A stretch of 60,452 bases of DNA, from contig JBKJUS010000205.1 of the NCBI GenBank assembly GCA_046590575.1, positions 1 to 60,452 on the forward strand. Direction: 5' to 3'. Within the stretch, counting starts at the first letter, position 1. Each line of letters begins with the position of its first letter. The translations under genes were made by a program, and so were the position numbers. Shown one piece after another: positions 37,995 through 46,283 of this stretch. This DNA is from DATLNF01 sp046590575. Its GTDB lineage: Bacteria > Actinomycetota > Actinomycetes > BP-191. The notes under the pieces are model-generated. The model had not been told where the DNA came from and made no database searches. It saw only the letters and a program-made list of their open reading frames with translations.

Positions 37995-40889
37995 GTGCGC
38001 CCAACTCCCTTACGCCTGGTCACCTCGCTGCTCCTCGTCACCGTGGGGGTTCTGTCACCGCTCTCGGCCACGACGTCGGCGTCCGCCGACGTCTCGGTCA
38101 GCGAGACGTACGTGCGACCGGCCGATGGCATCTTCAAGCTCGAGGGGCATGGTTGGGGGCACGGTCGTGGCCTCAACCAGTGGGGCGCCCAAGGAGCCGC
38201 GCGCACCGGCGTCTCCTACCAGAGGATCGTCGAGACCTACTATCCCGGCACGTCGATGTCGACCCTCCCCGACTCCCCGATCCGGGCGCTGCTGGAGTAC
38301 GACGACGAGGTTGACGTCGCGGTGCGCAGCGCCGCTGGTCTCGGCGCCCGCGACCTCGCGACCGGCGTCCGCTACGCCCTGTCCGGCACCCCGGCGCGCT
38401 GGCGGATCACCGTCGACGCTGGTGGTCTGCACCTAGAGCACTTCACGAACAGCACCTGGTCCCGCTGGACGGCGCCGGACGGCAAGACGGCGTGGACCGG
38501 GCCGCTGGAGTTCGACGGGGCGAGCCCCCTGCGCGTCTTCTTCGCCGACGGTACGGCGAGGGACTACCGCGGCACCGTGCGGGGCGTGCGCACGTCGTCG
38601 ACCGCATTGCAGACGGTCAACGCGCTCGGCCTCGAGGACTACCTGCGTGGCGTCGTGCCGCGCGAATCGCCGGCGTACTTCCACCCGGAGGCGCTCAAGG
38701 CGCAGTCCGTCGCAGCCCGGTCCTACTCGGCCAACAAGCGCGACCGCGCCCCGGCTTCGGCGCAGGCCGACATCTGCTCGACCACGCAGTGCCAGGTCTA
38801 CGGCGGGATGCGGCTGGTTTCGGCGAGCGGGACGACGACCGAGCTGGAGAACACCTCGACCAACGCCGCCATCGACGCGACCGCGGGGCAGGTACGCACC
38901 TTCGAAGGCAAGGTCATCTTCGCGGAGTTCTCTGCGTCGAACGGCGGCTTCTCCACCGCGCACGCCGTCTTTCCATACCTGGCGGCCCAGGCCGACCCGT
39001 GGGACGCGCTCGAGTCGCCGCACCATTACTGGACCGCACAGGTGACGGCCGCCGAGATCGAGAGCAAGTACCCCAGCGTCGGGCGGCTGGCCCGGATCCG
39101 GGTGCTGACCCGTGACGGCAATGGCGAGTGGGGTGGCCGGGTCAAGCGGGTGGTGCTGGAGGGTACGACGTCCTCCGGCGCGTCGACCTCGGTCGAGGCA
39201 ACCGGCGGCGGCATCTACGCGGCCAACCCGTGGTCCGGCGGGTCGGACAACGGCATCCGCGGCTCCTGGTGGCACTTCCGGTCGACGACGTACGACGCCG
39301 GGATCATCAGCCAGGACCCGGTGCCGATCCTGGTGCGGCCGCCAGGCGTGGCCACCTCCGCCGTGAGCGTGGTCGTCGAGAACAGGGGCGGCCTCGACTG
39401 GCCGGTGGCTGACCTGCACCTGGCACTCGCGCTTCCTCCGGGCAGCGCGGACAAGCTGTCCAACGGGTCGACCCGGCCCGGCGCTTTCGTCCGCAACCTC
39501 ACCGAGCCAGGCGCGTCCGTCGTGCGGCCGGGCCACCGGGCTGAGCTGCGGCTTGCGCTCGACGCGGCGTCCGTATCCGGCGGTACCTACCTACCTGCGT
39601 ACCGCCTGCGGATCGGCAGCGGGGCGCTCTTCGGGCCCAATGTCGCGCTCACGGTCGTCGTCGTCGACCCCACCCTGACGGCGTCGCGGGTGAGTGTCAC
39701 CGGCGAGCCGGCTACGGGCGAGGCGCCGTCCCCGGTCGCGCCGGACGGCTCGGTCGTCGTCCCGCGCGCCGGCAGCACCGCGGTCACCGTGAAGATCCGC
39801 AACACCGGAAACGTCGCGTGGCCGGTGGCCGGAGCGGTCAAGCTCGGTGCGTCCGGGCCGCGTGGGCGGGCCAGTGGCTCCGCCGGGCCGGCCTGGTCGC
39901 ACCCGACGAGACCGGCAGTGCTCTCCGGCGCCGACGGCGTTGAGGGCGCCGCGAAGGTTGCGCCGGGCGAGGTCGGCGTCTTCCGCTTTGCGCTGCACGG
40001 CAACGATCTCGCGGTCGGCACCAACGCTGAGCTGTTCGAGCCGCTGTGGGAGGGCTTCCGCTGGATCAGTGGGGCGCCCGTCGGTCTTCGGGTCGTGCGG
40101 GTCGACGGGGCCGTGGGGCGGCTCGCCCAGCTGGCGGAGCCGGTGTCCGCCTCCGTCGTCCTGACCAACCAGCCAGGGTCGTTAACGACCCTGGTCGTCC
40201 GGGCGCGCAACCTGGGCCGCGACGCCTGGCCGGTGGGTGACGACTCGCTCGTGACGACTCCAGCGGGCCGGACGAGTCCGTTGCGCGCGCCGTCGTGGCC
40301 GTCGGCCGATCGGGTGGGCACGCTGCGCGCCAACCTCAGTCGTCCCGGCGTCGAGGCGGTGCATCCCGGGGAGGTCGGTGAGTGGCTCCTGCCGCTGTCC
40401 GCGGCGCGGGTGCGGGCCGGTGACTACATCGAGAGCTTCCAGCTCACTGCGGGATCGCAGCGCTATGGACCTACCGTGACGGTACGCGCGACCGTCCGCG
40501 AGGCGGTGTTCGCCGGCGTCGTGACCCGCGTCGTCTCGTCCGCGCTCGTGGTGCCGCGGGCCGGCAGCGCTACGGCGTACGTCGACGTGCGCAACACCGG
40601 CAATACCGGCTGGCCAGTAGCTGGCTTGGTGCGGCTCGGCGTGCCAGGCGGTCGCACTTCACCATCACGGCACCCGGCGTGGCTCGCACCGACGCGGCCG
40701 ACGGCGGTCGCCAGCAACCTGACCCGGCCCGGCGCGATCGAGGTGCGCCAGGGCGAGACCGCCCGCCTGGTCTTCCCGCTGGCCGGCAACAACCGCGCCG
40801 CGGGCTCCTTCACTGAGACCTTCGGCGTGCTCTGGGAGGGCTGGAGGTGGTCCGGCGTCGCTCCGCAGGTGTCGTTCACCATCCGATGA
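37995..40889 (+). CDS. Secreted SpoIID/LytB-domain protein with four C-terminal repeats
   Basis: A 964-residue exported protein. It has a signal peptide (about 1-31, cleavage near SASA-DV) and a GHGWGHGRGLNQWGAQGAAR motif near residue 52. The SpoIID/LytB core (about 95-400) carries LEDYLRGVVPRESPAYFHPE and ALKAQSVAARSYSANK. From about 430 on there are four related modules of about 120-130 residues, each with a core like IRNTGNVAWPVAG (first, second and fourth clearest) and an R-P-G...PGE strand pair. The second and fourth end in LWEGFRWISG and LWEGWRWSG. The modules look like Ig-like wall- or glycan-binding domains. SpoIID-family proteins act on peptidoglycan glycan strands. The start is GTG 37995. 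Confidence 0.85.
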   Translation: MRPTPLRLVTSLLLVTVGVLSPLSATTSASADVSVSETYVRPADGIFKLEGHGWGHGRGLNQWGAQGAARTGVSYQRIVETYYPGTSMSTLPDSPIRALLEYDDEVDVAVRSAAGLGARDLATGVRYALSGTPARWRITVDAGGLHLEHFTNSTWSRWTAPDGKTAWTGPLEFDGASPLRVFFADGTARDYRGTVRGVRTSSTALQTVNALGLEDYLRGVVPRESPAYFHPEALKAQSVAARSYSANKRDRAPASAQADICSTTQCQVYGGMRLVSASGTTTELENTSTNAAIDATAGQVRTFEGKVIFAEFSASNGGFSTAHAVFPYLAAQADPWDALESPHHYWTAQVTAAEIESKYPSVGRLARIRVLTRDGNGEWGGRVKRVVLEGTTSSGASTSVEATGGGIYAANPWSGGSDNGIRGSWWHFRSTTYDAGIISQDPVPILVRPPGVATSAVSVVVENRGGLDWPVADLHLALALPPGSADKLSNGSTRPGAFVRNLTEPGASVVRPGHRAELRLALDAASVSGGTYLPAYRLRIGSGALFGPNVALTVVVVDPTLTASRVSVTGEPATGEAPSPVAPDGSVVVPRAGSTAVTVKIRNTGNVAWPVAGAVKLGASGPRGRASGSAGPAWSHPTRPAVLSGADGVEGAAKVAPGEVGVFRFALHGNDLAVGTNAELFEPLWEGFRWISGAPVGLRVVRVDGAVGRLAQLAEPVSASVVLTNQPGSLTTLVVRARNLGRDAWPVGDDSLVTTPAGRTSPLRAPSWPSADRVGTLRANLSRPGVEAVHPGEVGEWLLPLSAARVRAGDYIESFQLTAGSQRYGPTVTVRATVREAVFAGVVTRVVSSALVVPRAGSATAYVDVRNTGNTGWPVAGLVRLGVPGGRTSPSRHPAWLAPTRPTAVASNLTRPGAIEVRQGETARLVFPLAGNNRAAGSFTETFGVLWEGWRWSGVAPQVSFTIR

Positions 40890-40934
40890 CGCCCGAACCG
40901 TCGGGCGCCCTCCGATGAGGTGGAGCGCAGCCCG

Positions 40935-42041
40935 GTGAAGGTTGGGCTGGTCGTTGAGCAGCTCCTTGCGCCAGTCCCTGGCGGGACAGGTCGCTACACC
41001 CGCGAGATCGCCCGCGCGGTAGCCGCGCAGCTGCGCGACGACGGGCGGCCGACGTCGTACACCGCCTGGCACCGTGACCTCGTGCGGGCTGAGGTGCCAG
41101 GTGTGGCCGGTCCTTACCGGCTGCCGCTCGGCCGCCGCACGCTCGCCCGGTTGTGGGAGCGCGGTCGCGGCCCAGTGCCAGGTCGGGGCCTCGACGTGGT
41201 GCACGCACCGACGCTGCTCGTGCCGCCCCGGGCCGGCAGAGCCCTCGTCGTGACCATCCACGACGCGGTGCCCTGGACGCACCCGGAGACCCTGACGCCG
41301 CGCGGAGTCGTGTTCCACCGGCGGATGGCGGCCCGGGCCGCCCGCGAGGCCGACGTGGTCATCGCCGACAGCCAGGCCGCCGCCGCTGATCTCGAGGCGG
41401 TCCTTCGGCTGGGGGACCGCCTGCGCGTGGTCTCTCTCGGCGTGAGCGCTGACCTGGCAGTGCCGTGGGACGCCGCGGCTCGGACGAGGCGGCTCGGCCT
41501 GCCGGAGTCGGGTTGGCTCGTCTCGGTGGCCACGTTGGAGCCGCGCAAGGGTCTCGACGTCGCGCTCGCTGCGCTGGCCCGCCCAGAGGCTCCTGACCTG
41601 CCGCTCATCCTGGTGGGACAGCCGGGTTGGGGAGGGGTGGATCTCGATGCGGCGGCCCGCGCGGCGGGGCTGCCGCCCGCCCGGGTCCGTGCGCTCGGTC
41701 GCCTCGACGACGCGGATATGGCCTCGGTGCTGACCGGTGCGGTGGTGGCGGTCGTGCCATCGCGCGCCGAGGGGTTCGGACTGCCGGTCCTCGAAGCCAT
41801 GAGCCTCGGCGTACCGGTCGTCGCTTCCGACGCGCCAGCGCTGGTCGAGGTCGCTGCCGGTGCGGCGCTGCATGTGCCTGTCGGCGACGCGGCCGCCCTC
41901 GCGGTCGCCCTGGCCCGTCTCGTCGGCGACGAGGGTGAGCGTGACCGGCTGGCTGGGGCGGGTCGCGAGCGGGCTAAGGACTTCAGCTGGGAGCGAGCCG
42001 GCGCCGATACGGTGCGGGCGTACGCCGACGCGATGCGATGA
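40935..42041 (+). CDS. Glycosyltransferase family 4 (mannosyl-transferase-like)
   Basis: A 368-residue GT-B enzyme: VGLVVEQLLAPVPGGTGRYT, LDVVHAPTLLVPPRAGRALV and VVTIHDAVPWTHPETLTPRG. The C-terminal domain has LVSVATLEPRKGLDVALAAL, DLPLILVGQPGWGGV and VPSRAEGFGLPVLEAMSLGV, the last being the donor-binding E-G-F-G-L-P-x-L-E-A-M block with the E-x7-E pair. I chose GTG 40935 because GGAG lies 9 bases ahead; GTG 40920 is an alternative. It is followed by another GT4 of the same type, suggesting successive mannose additions. Both precede wbbL in one direction. Confidence 0.88.
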   Translation: MKVGLVVEQLLAPVPGGTGRYTREIARAVAAQLRDDGRPTSYTAWHRDLVRAEVPGVAGPYRLPLGRRTLARLWERGRGPVPGRGLDVVHAPTLLVPPRAGRALVVTIHDAVPWTHPETLTPRGVVFHRRMAARAAREADVVIADSQAAAADLEAVLRLGDRLRVVSLGVSADLAVPWDAAARTRRLGLPESGWLVSVATLEPRKGLDVALAALARPEAPDLPLILVGQPGWGGVDLDAAARAAGLPPARVRALGRLDDADMASVLTGAVVAVVPSRAEGFGLPVLEAMSLGVPVVASDAPALVEVAAGAALHVPVGDAAALAVALARLVGDEGERDRLAGAGRERAKDFSWERAGADTVRAYADAMR

Positions 42042-42132
42042 CGTCGATTTCCGCCCGTGCAGCGCAGCGGCGGCGTAGGGTTTGACCCGAAGGATCCACC
42101 CGAAACGACCTCGGAGAGGGGCTCGCCGGACC

Positions 42133-43263
42133 GTGTCACCGCGCGTGCTGGTCGACGCGACCGCCGTACCCGCAGACCGAGGGGGAGTCGGGCGCTACGT
42201 CGACGGTCTGATCGCCGCGCTGGACGTTGCTGACGCCGACCTCGCGGTCGCCTGCCAGCGCGCCGACGCCGAACGCTACGGCCGGGTCGCGCCGTCCGCG
42301 CGGATCGTGGCCGGACCGGCCGCGATCAGCCACCGGCCGGCCCGCCTGGCCTGGGAGCAGACAGGCCTGCCCATGGTCGCCCAGCAGGTGCAGGCCGATG
42401 TCGTCCACTCGCCTCATTACACGCTGCCGCTGCGCGCCGGCCGCCCGGTCGTGGTCACCCTCCATGACGCAACCTTCTTCACCGAGCCCGACATGCACAC
42501 CACGGTCAAGGGCACCTTCTTCCGGTCGGCGACTCGCACTGCCGTGCGTCGGGCCGCGCGGTGCATCGTGCCGTCGAAGGCGACTCGCGACGAACTGGTC
42601 CGCGTCGTCGACGCTGACGCCACTCGACTCGATGTCGCCTACCACGGCGTCGACACGCGTGCCTTCCGACCGCCGACGACGGAGGAGTCCCGCCGGACCA
42701 GGGCCCGGCTGGGCCTGGGTCCTGACGTCCGCTACATCGCCTTCCTGGGCACCATCGAGCCGCGCAAGAACGTGCCGAACCTCATCCGGGCGTGGGTGCG
42801 GGCGTTTGCTGCGACCGACGCACCGCCGGCCCTGGTGCTCGTTGGCGGGGCTGGCTGGGACGAAGACGTCGACGCGGCGGTCCGGGACGTACCACCCCAG
42901 CTGCGCCTGTTGCGTCCCGGCTACCTCCCGCTGGGCGATCTTCCCGGCTTCCTCGGCACTTCGGCCGTCGTCGCCTACCCGAGTCATGGAGAGGGTTTCG
43001 GGCTTCCCGTGCTCGAGGCGATGGCGTGCGGCGCAGCGGTGCTGACGACGCAGCGACTGTCCTTGCCCGAGGTCGGCGGTGACGCGGTGGCGTACACCGA
43101 GCCCGACGCCGGGTCGATCGCCGCTGCGCTGACGGCGCTGCTCGCCGATGAGGCTCGGCGTACGTCGTTGAGCGCCGCCGGACTGGCCAGGGCGCAGGAG
43201 TTCACCTGGGCGGCGAGCGCTGAGGCGCACCTCGCCAGCTACGCCCGCGCCGCTGCGGAGTGA
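42133..43263 (+). CDS. Glycosyltransferase family 4 (mannosyl-transferase-like)
   Basis: A 376-residue GT-B enzyme of the same subfamily as the previous one: VLVDATAVPADRGGVGRYVD, VVHSPHYTLPLRAGRPVVVT and LHDATFFTEPDMHTTVKGTF. The C-terminal domain has YIAFLGTIEPRKNVPNLIRA and YPSHGEGFGLPVLEAMACGA with the E-x7-E donor site. The start is probably GTG 42133; the open frame to 42082 adds only Arg-rich sequence. Its TGA overlaps the GTG of wbbL (GTGA, 43260-43263), so it is translationally coupled to the rhamnosyltransferase. It is probably a GDP-mannose-dependent enzyme, since GDP-mannose is made by the gene two further on. That is inference. Confidence 0.88.
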   Translation: MSPRVLVDATAVPADRGGVGRYVDGLIAALDVADADLAVACQRADAERYGRVAPSARIVAGPAAISHRPARLAWEQTGLPMVAQQVQADVVHSPHYTLPLRAGRPVVVTLHDATFFTEPDMHTTVKGTFFRSATRTAVRRAARCIVPSKATRDELVRVVDADATRLDVAYHGVDTRAFRPPTTEESRRTRARLGLGPDVRYIAFLGTIEPRKNVPNLIRAWVRAFAATDAPPALVLVGGAGWDEDVDAAVRDVPPQLRLLRPGYLPLGDLPGFLGTSAVVAYPSHGEGFGLPVLEAMACGAAVLTTQRLSLPEVGGDAVAYTEPDAGSIAAALTALLADEARRTSLSAAGLARAQEFTWAASAEAHLASYARAAAE

Positions 43264-44234
43264 GCTTCCGTCCTCGACCGGACGGGCCACCGCTACGCGT
43301 CGTGGTCGTCACCTGGCAGCCCGGGGACTCCCTCGACGCCTTCCTCGACTCGCTCGCCGACGCAACGGCAGGACCCCCGCCGACGGTCGTGGTCGCCGAC
43401 AACGGCTCGACCGATGGCGCAGTGGAGCGCGCGGCGCTCCGGCCGGGGGTGACGGTGGTGCGCACCGGCGCCAACCTCGGCTACGGCGGCGCGGCCAACT
43501 TCGGCATTGCGCACGACAGCGGCCCCCATGATGGCGTGGCCGGTGGGGTGACGGGCGAGCTCGTGGTCGTCGCCAACCCCGACATCGTCTGGCACCACGG
43601 CGCCATCGACGAGCTCGTCGCTGCGGCCGGCCGGTGGCCTGACGCGGCCGCGTTGGGTCCGGCGATCCTCACTCCGTCGGGAGAGCTCTACCCGTCGGCG
43701 CGGTCCTTCCCCTCGCTTTCACGCGGCATCGGTCACGCGCTGCTGGGCTGGTGGTGGCCGACCAACCGCTTCACCCAGTCCTACCGGCGAGAGCGCCGTG
43801 ACCCCGTCGAAGCGACGGCGGGCTGGCTCTCTGGCTCCTGCTTGCTGCTGCGCCGTGAGCCTTTCGACGAGATCGGCGGGTTCGACCCCGCGTACTTCAT
43901 GTACTTCGAGGATCTCGAGCTGTGTCGCCGGTTCTCGCGCGCCGGTCGGTCGAGCGTCTACGTTCCCTCGGCCATCGTCACGCACGAGGGTGGGGCAGCG
44001 ACGCGGCACGCCAAACCCGCGATGCTCAAAGCACATCACCGCAGCGCCTACCGCTACATCGCGTCGGAGTACGCCGGTCTGCGCTGGCTGCCCGTGCGAC
44101 TGGCTCTCGGCGGTGGGCTGGTGGTGCGTTACCTGCTTTCGCTCGTCCTGCGTCCAGTGCGCGAGGGCGCCCGGCCGACCCGGTCGGCCGCGGACCTGCA
44201 GTCCGGCGTGAGCTCGTCCCGGAAAGCATCCTGA
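43260..44234 (+). CDS. wbbL: Rhamnosyltransferase, WbbL type (GT2)
   Basis: A 324-residue GT-A enzyme: LRVVVVTWQPGDSLDAFLDS, TVVVADNGSTDGAVERAALR, GANLGYGGAANFGIAHDSGP and ELVVVANPDIVWHHGAIDEL (metal site). PSARSFPSLSRGIGHALLGW and FMYFEDLELCRRFSRAGRSS follow. WbbL adds L-rhamnose to GlcNAc-PP-decaprenol, making the linker between arabinogalactan and peptidoglycan in mycobacteria. The name rests on the sequence pattern and on the neighbour: the mannose-1-phosphate guanylyltransferase gene follows directly, as in the M. tuberculosis wbbL-manB pair. In M. tuberculosis rmlD precedes wbbL directly; here about 24 kb of polysaccharide genes have come between. Confidence 0.82.
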   Translation: MSFRPRPDGPPLRVVVVTWQPGDSLDAFLDSLADATAGPPPTVVVADNGSTDGAVERAALRPGVTVVRTGANLGYGGAANFGIAHDSGPHDGVAGGVTGELVVVANPDIVWHHGAIDELVAAAGRWPDAAALGPAILTPSGELYPSARSFPSLSRGIGHALLGWWWPTNRFTQSYRRERRDPVEATAGWLSGSCLLLRREPFDEIGGFDPAYFMYFEDLELCRRFSRAGRSSVYVPSAIVTHEGGAATRHAKPAMLKAHHRSAYRYIASEYAGLRWLPVRLALGGGLVVRYLLSLVLRPVREGARPTRSAADLQSGVSSSRKAS

Positions 44235-45299
44235 ATGGACGCCGTGCTGCTGGTTGGCGGTCAGGGAACCCGGCTGCGTCCGCTGACCAGCACGACGCCG
44301 AAGCCGATGCTGCCAACTGCCGGCGTACCGTTCCTCGAGCACCTGCTCGCGCGCGCGAAAGCGGGCGGCGTCGACCACGTCGTGCTGTCGATGGCCTACC
44401 GACCCGAGGTGTTTCAGTCCTACTTCGGGGACGGCTCGTCCCTCGGCATGCGGCTGACCTACGTCACCGAGCCTGAGCCGCTGGGCACGGGCGGCGGGAT
44501 CCGCAACGTTGCCGAGCACCTGCGCGGTGACGACTTCCTCGTGTTCAACAGTGATGTGGTCAGTGGTCTGGCGATCGCGTCGCTCGTCGAGACCCACCGC
44601 GCGTCGGGGGCGGACGCGACCCTGCACCTGACGCCGGTCGCGGATCCGTCCGCTTTCGGCATCGTGCCCACCGATGCGGGCGGGCGTATCACTGCTTTCC
44701 TCGAGAAGTCGCCGCCGCCGTGGCCGACGAACCTCATCAATGCCGGGTGCTACGTCTTCGCTCCCGGCATGCTCGACCGCATTCCCGAGGGGCAGGTCGT
44801 GTCAGTGGAGCGGGAGACCTTTCCTGACCTGCTCGCCGCCGGCGGCCGGATGCAGGCCCACGTCGACGATGGGTATTGGCTCGACCTCGGCACCCCGGCC
44901 GCCTTTGTCCGCGGTTCGTGCGACCTCGTGCTCGGGCGAGTCGCGTCCGCCGCCCTGCCCGGACCGGTCGGCGAACGTCTGCTCCTCGACGGCGCGGTCG
45001 TCGCGGCGGACGCTGTCGTCTCCGGCGGTACCACGGTAGGTCGACAGGCGGCCGTCGGCGCCGGGGCGACCGTCGACTCGTCCGTTCTCTTCGACGGAGC
45101 CGTCATCGAGGCCGCGGCGACAGTGCGCAACTCGGTGGTCGGCCGCGGCGCGCGCGTCGGCGCGCGCGCGGTGCTCGATGGCGTCGTGCTCGGGGATGGA
45201 GCCGTCGTCGGGGCGGACAACGAGCTGCTCACCGGCGTACGCGTCTGGCCCGGCGCCGTGATCGCTGCGGGCACCGTGCGCTTCTCTGCCGACGCCTAA
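44235..45299 (+). CDS. manC: Mannose-1-phosphate guanylyltransferase (GDP-mannose pyrophosphorylase)
   Basis: A 354-residue enzyme that makes GDP-mannose from GTP and mannose-1-phosphate. MDAVLLVGGQGTRLRPLTST is the nucleotide-binding start. PKPMLPTAGVPFLEHLLARA, EPEPLGTGGGIRNVAEHL, FLVFNSDVVSGLAI and LINAGCYVFAPGMLDRIPEG follow, and a left-handed beta-helix tail occupies about 240-354. The ATG directly follows the wbbL stop. In M. tuberculosis the counterpart is named manB (Rv3264c). It supplies mannose to the polymer and probably to mannosylated lipids; its substrate comes from the phosphomannomutase gene at 58459. Confidence 0.92.
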   Translation: MDAVLLVGGQGTRLRPLTSTTPKPMLPTAGVPFLEHLLARAKAGGVDHVVLSMAYRPEVFQSYFGDGSSLGMRLTYVTEPEPLGTGGGIRNVAEHLRGDDFLVFNSDVVSGLAIASLVETHRASGADATLHLTPVADPSAFGIVPTDAGGRITAFLEKSPPPWPTNLINAGCYVFAPGMLDRIPEGQVVSVERETFPDLLAAGGRMQAHVDDGYWLDLGTPAAFVRGSCDLVLGRVASAALPGPVGERLLLDGAVVAADAVVSGGTTVGRQAAVGAGATVDSSVLFDGAVIEAAATVRNSVVGRGARVGARAVLDGVVLGDGAVVGADNELLTGVRVWPGAVIAAGTVRFSADA

Positions 45300-45336
45300 C
45301 CCGTACGGCGCCTACGCCCCTCGGGTCCCGAGGTCA

Positions 45337-45384
45337 TTGCGGGGAGTTCTGCGGTCGTTCTGGCGACCGCGAAACTCCCCACAA
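45337..45384. repeat. Palindromic intergenic element, copy 2
   Basis: The outer arms TTGCGGGGAGTT (45337-45348) and AACTCCCCACAA (45373-45384) pair with one mismatch. The inner arms GCGGTCG (45351-45357) and CGACCGC (45364-45370) pair perfectly. Arm sequences and spacing match the element at 37803-37854. It lies between the convergent manC and DUF3105 genes, where it could act as a two-way terminator. Confidence 0.75.
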
Positions 45385-45386
45385 CG

Positions 45387-45434
45387 CGCGGGTGGCGAGG
45401 GGCGCGGGTGGCGAAAGGCGCGGGTGACGAGGGG
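45387..45434. repeat. Three tandem 16-bp repeats
   Basis: Three head-to-tail copies of a 16-bp unit, CGCGGGTGGCGAGGGG (45387-45402), CGCGGGTGGCGAAAGG (45403-45418) and CGCGGGTGACGAGGGG (45419-45434). They differ at two positions from unit to unit and sit directly against the palindromic element, just before the stop of the DUF3105 gene. Confidence 0.8.
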
Positions 45435-45436
45435 GG

Positions 45437-46156
45437 TCAGCCAGCTGCCTTCTCGGGAGCCTTGGACTTGGGCCCGTCGGCTCGGTAGTCACCGATGAAA
45501 CCCTGGATCGCCTCGCCAGAGACGCCCTTGCACATCTGCGAGGCGCCCCAGCTCGTCATGCCGATGTTGTTGTCGCCCTCGAAGTCGCCACGGTTGTACG
45601 GCGCCACGATGAGCTTGGGCCCCCCGCCGAAGCGCCGATCGGTGATCTCCGAGATGTTGCGGGAGATCTTGCGCAGGGTGTCCAGATCATCGCCGCTGGC
45701 CTGCTTGTCGTACCAGACGACGACGTAGCCATGCTCGAGGTTGTGCACGAGTCGCTCCGGCTGGATGACATCGTCGCGGTCGTAGAACAGCTTGTTCGGC
45801 GCGGCCGCCTGCAGGTAGTGGTCGCCTCCAGTGGGCGGGGTCGTGGCATAGCTCACTTGGGTGATCCCGGCCAGCTTCGCGTCGGACGCCCCCGGCCCCA
45901 CGTGCTGTCCGCTCAGCTCCTTGTCGGCCTCGACGGGATCCGTGCAGCCCGCGTCGGCTTTCGGTGTGCCGAGCGCCGTGAGCGCGGCGTCATCATCCGA
46001 GCCGCCGAAGACCACAGCGCTGGCGATGAGGCCGGCGGCCAGGAGCACCGCGATGCCGACGAAGATGTACGTCGTTCGGCGCTCGGTGTTCTTCTGCTGC
46101 TTCTTGATCTCCTCGATACGCCGGCGGCGGTCGTTGTTCTCGGACTTCTTCGCCAC
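45437..46156 (-). CDS. DUF3105 family single-pass membrane protein
   Basis: A 239-residue protein. The charged N-terminus (AKKSENNDRRRRIEEIKKQQ) is followed by one membrane segment (about 33-55, TTYIFVGIAVLLAAGLIASA). The outer DUF3105 domain has DAGCTDPVEADKELSGQHVG, TTPPTGGDHYLQAAAP and RLVHNLEHGYVVVWYDK (conserved His residues, possibly metal-binding), then WGASQMCKGVSGEAIQGFIG. The two Cys could form a disulfide. The start is GTG 46156 with AAGGGA upstream; the frame is open to 46699 but only as a mirror of the DNA glycosylase gene. The function is unknown. Positive N-in topology is expected. Confidence 0.88.
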   Translation of the reverse strand: MAKKSENNDRRRRIEEIKKQQKNTERRTTYIFVGIAVLLAAGLIASAVVFGGSDDDAALTALGTPKADAGCTDPVEADKELSGQHVGPGASDAKLAGITQVSYATTPPTGGDHYLQAAAPNKLFYDRDDVIQPERLVHNLEHGYVVVWYDKQASGDDLDTLRKISRNISEITDRRFGGGPKLIVAPYNRGDFEGDNNIGMTSWGASQMCKGVSGEAIQGFIGDYRADGPKSKAPEKAAG

Positions 46157-46283
46157 GGTGGTCCCTTGTGTCGGACTTCGGAAAGGTCGATGAGCTTCGG
46201 CGGAGTCTAGTTGCTCCCCGCCGGTGCTTAACGTCGGCAGCCCGCGGCGAGTGCCCGTCGGTGGCGCGTCGTACGGTGGTGCG

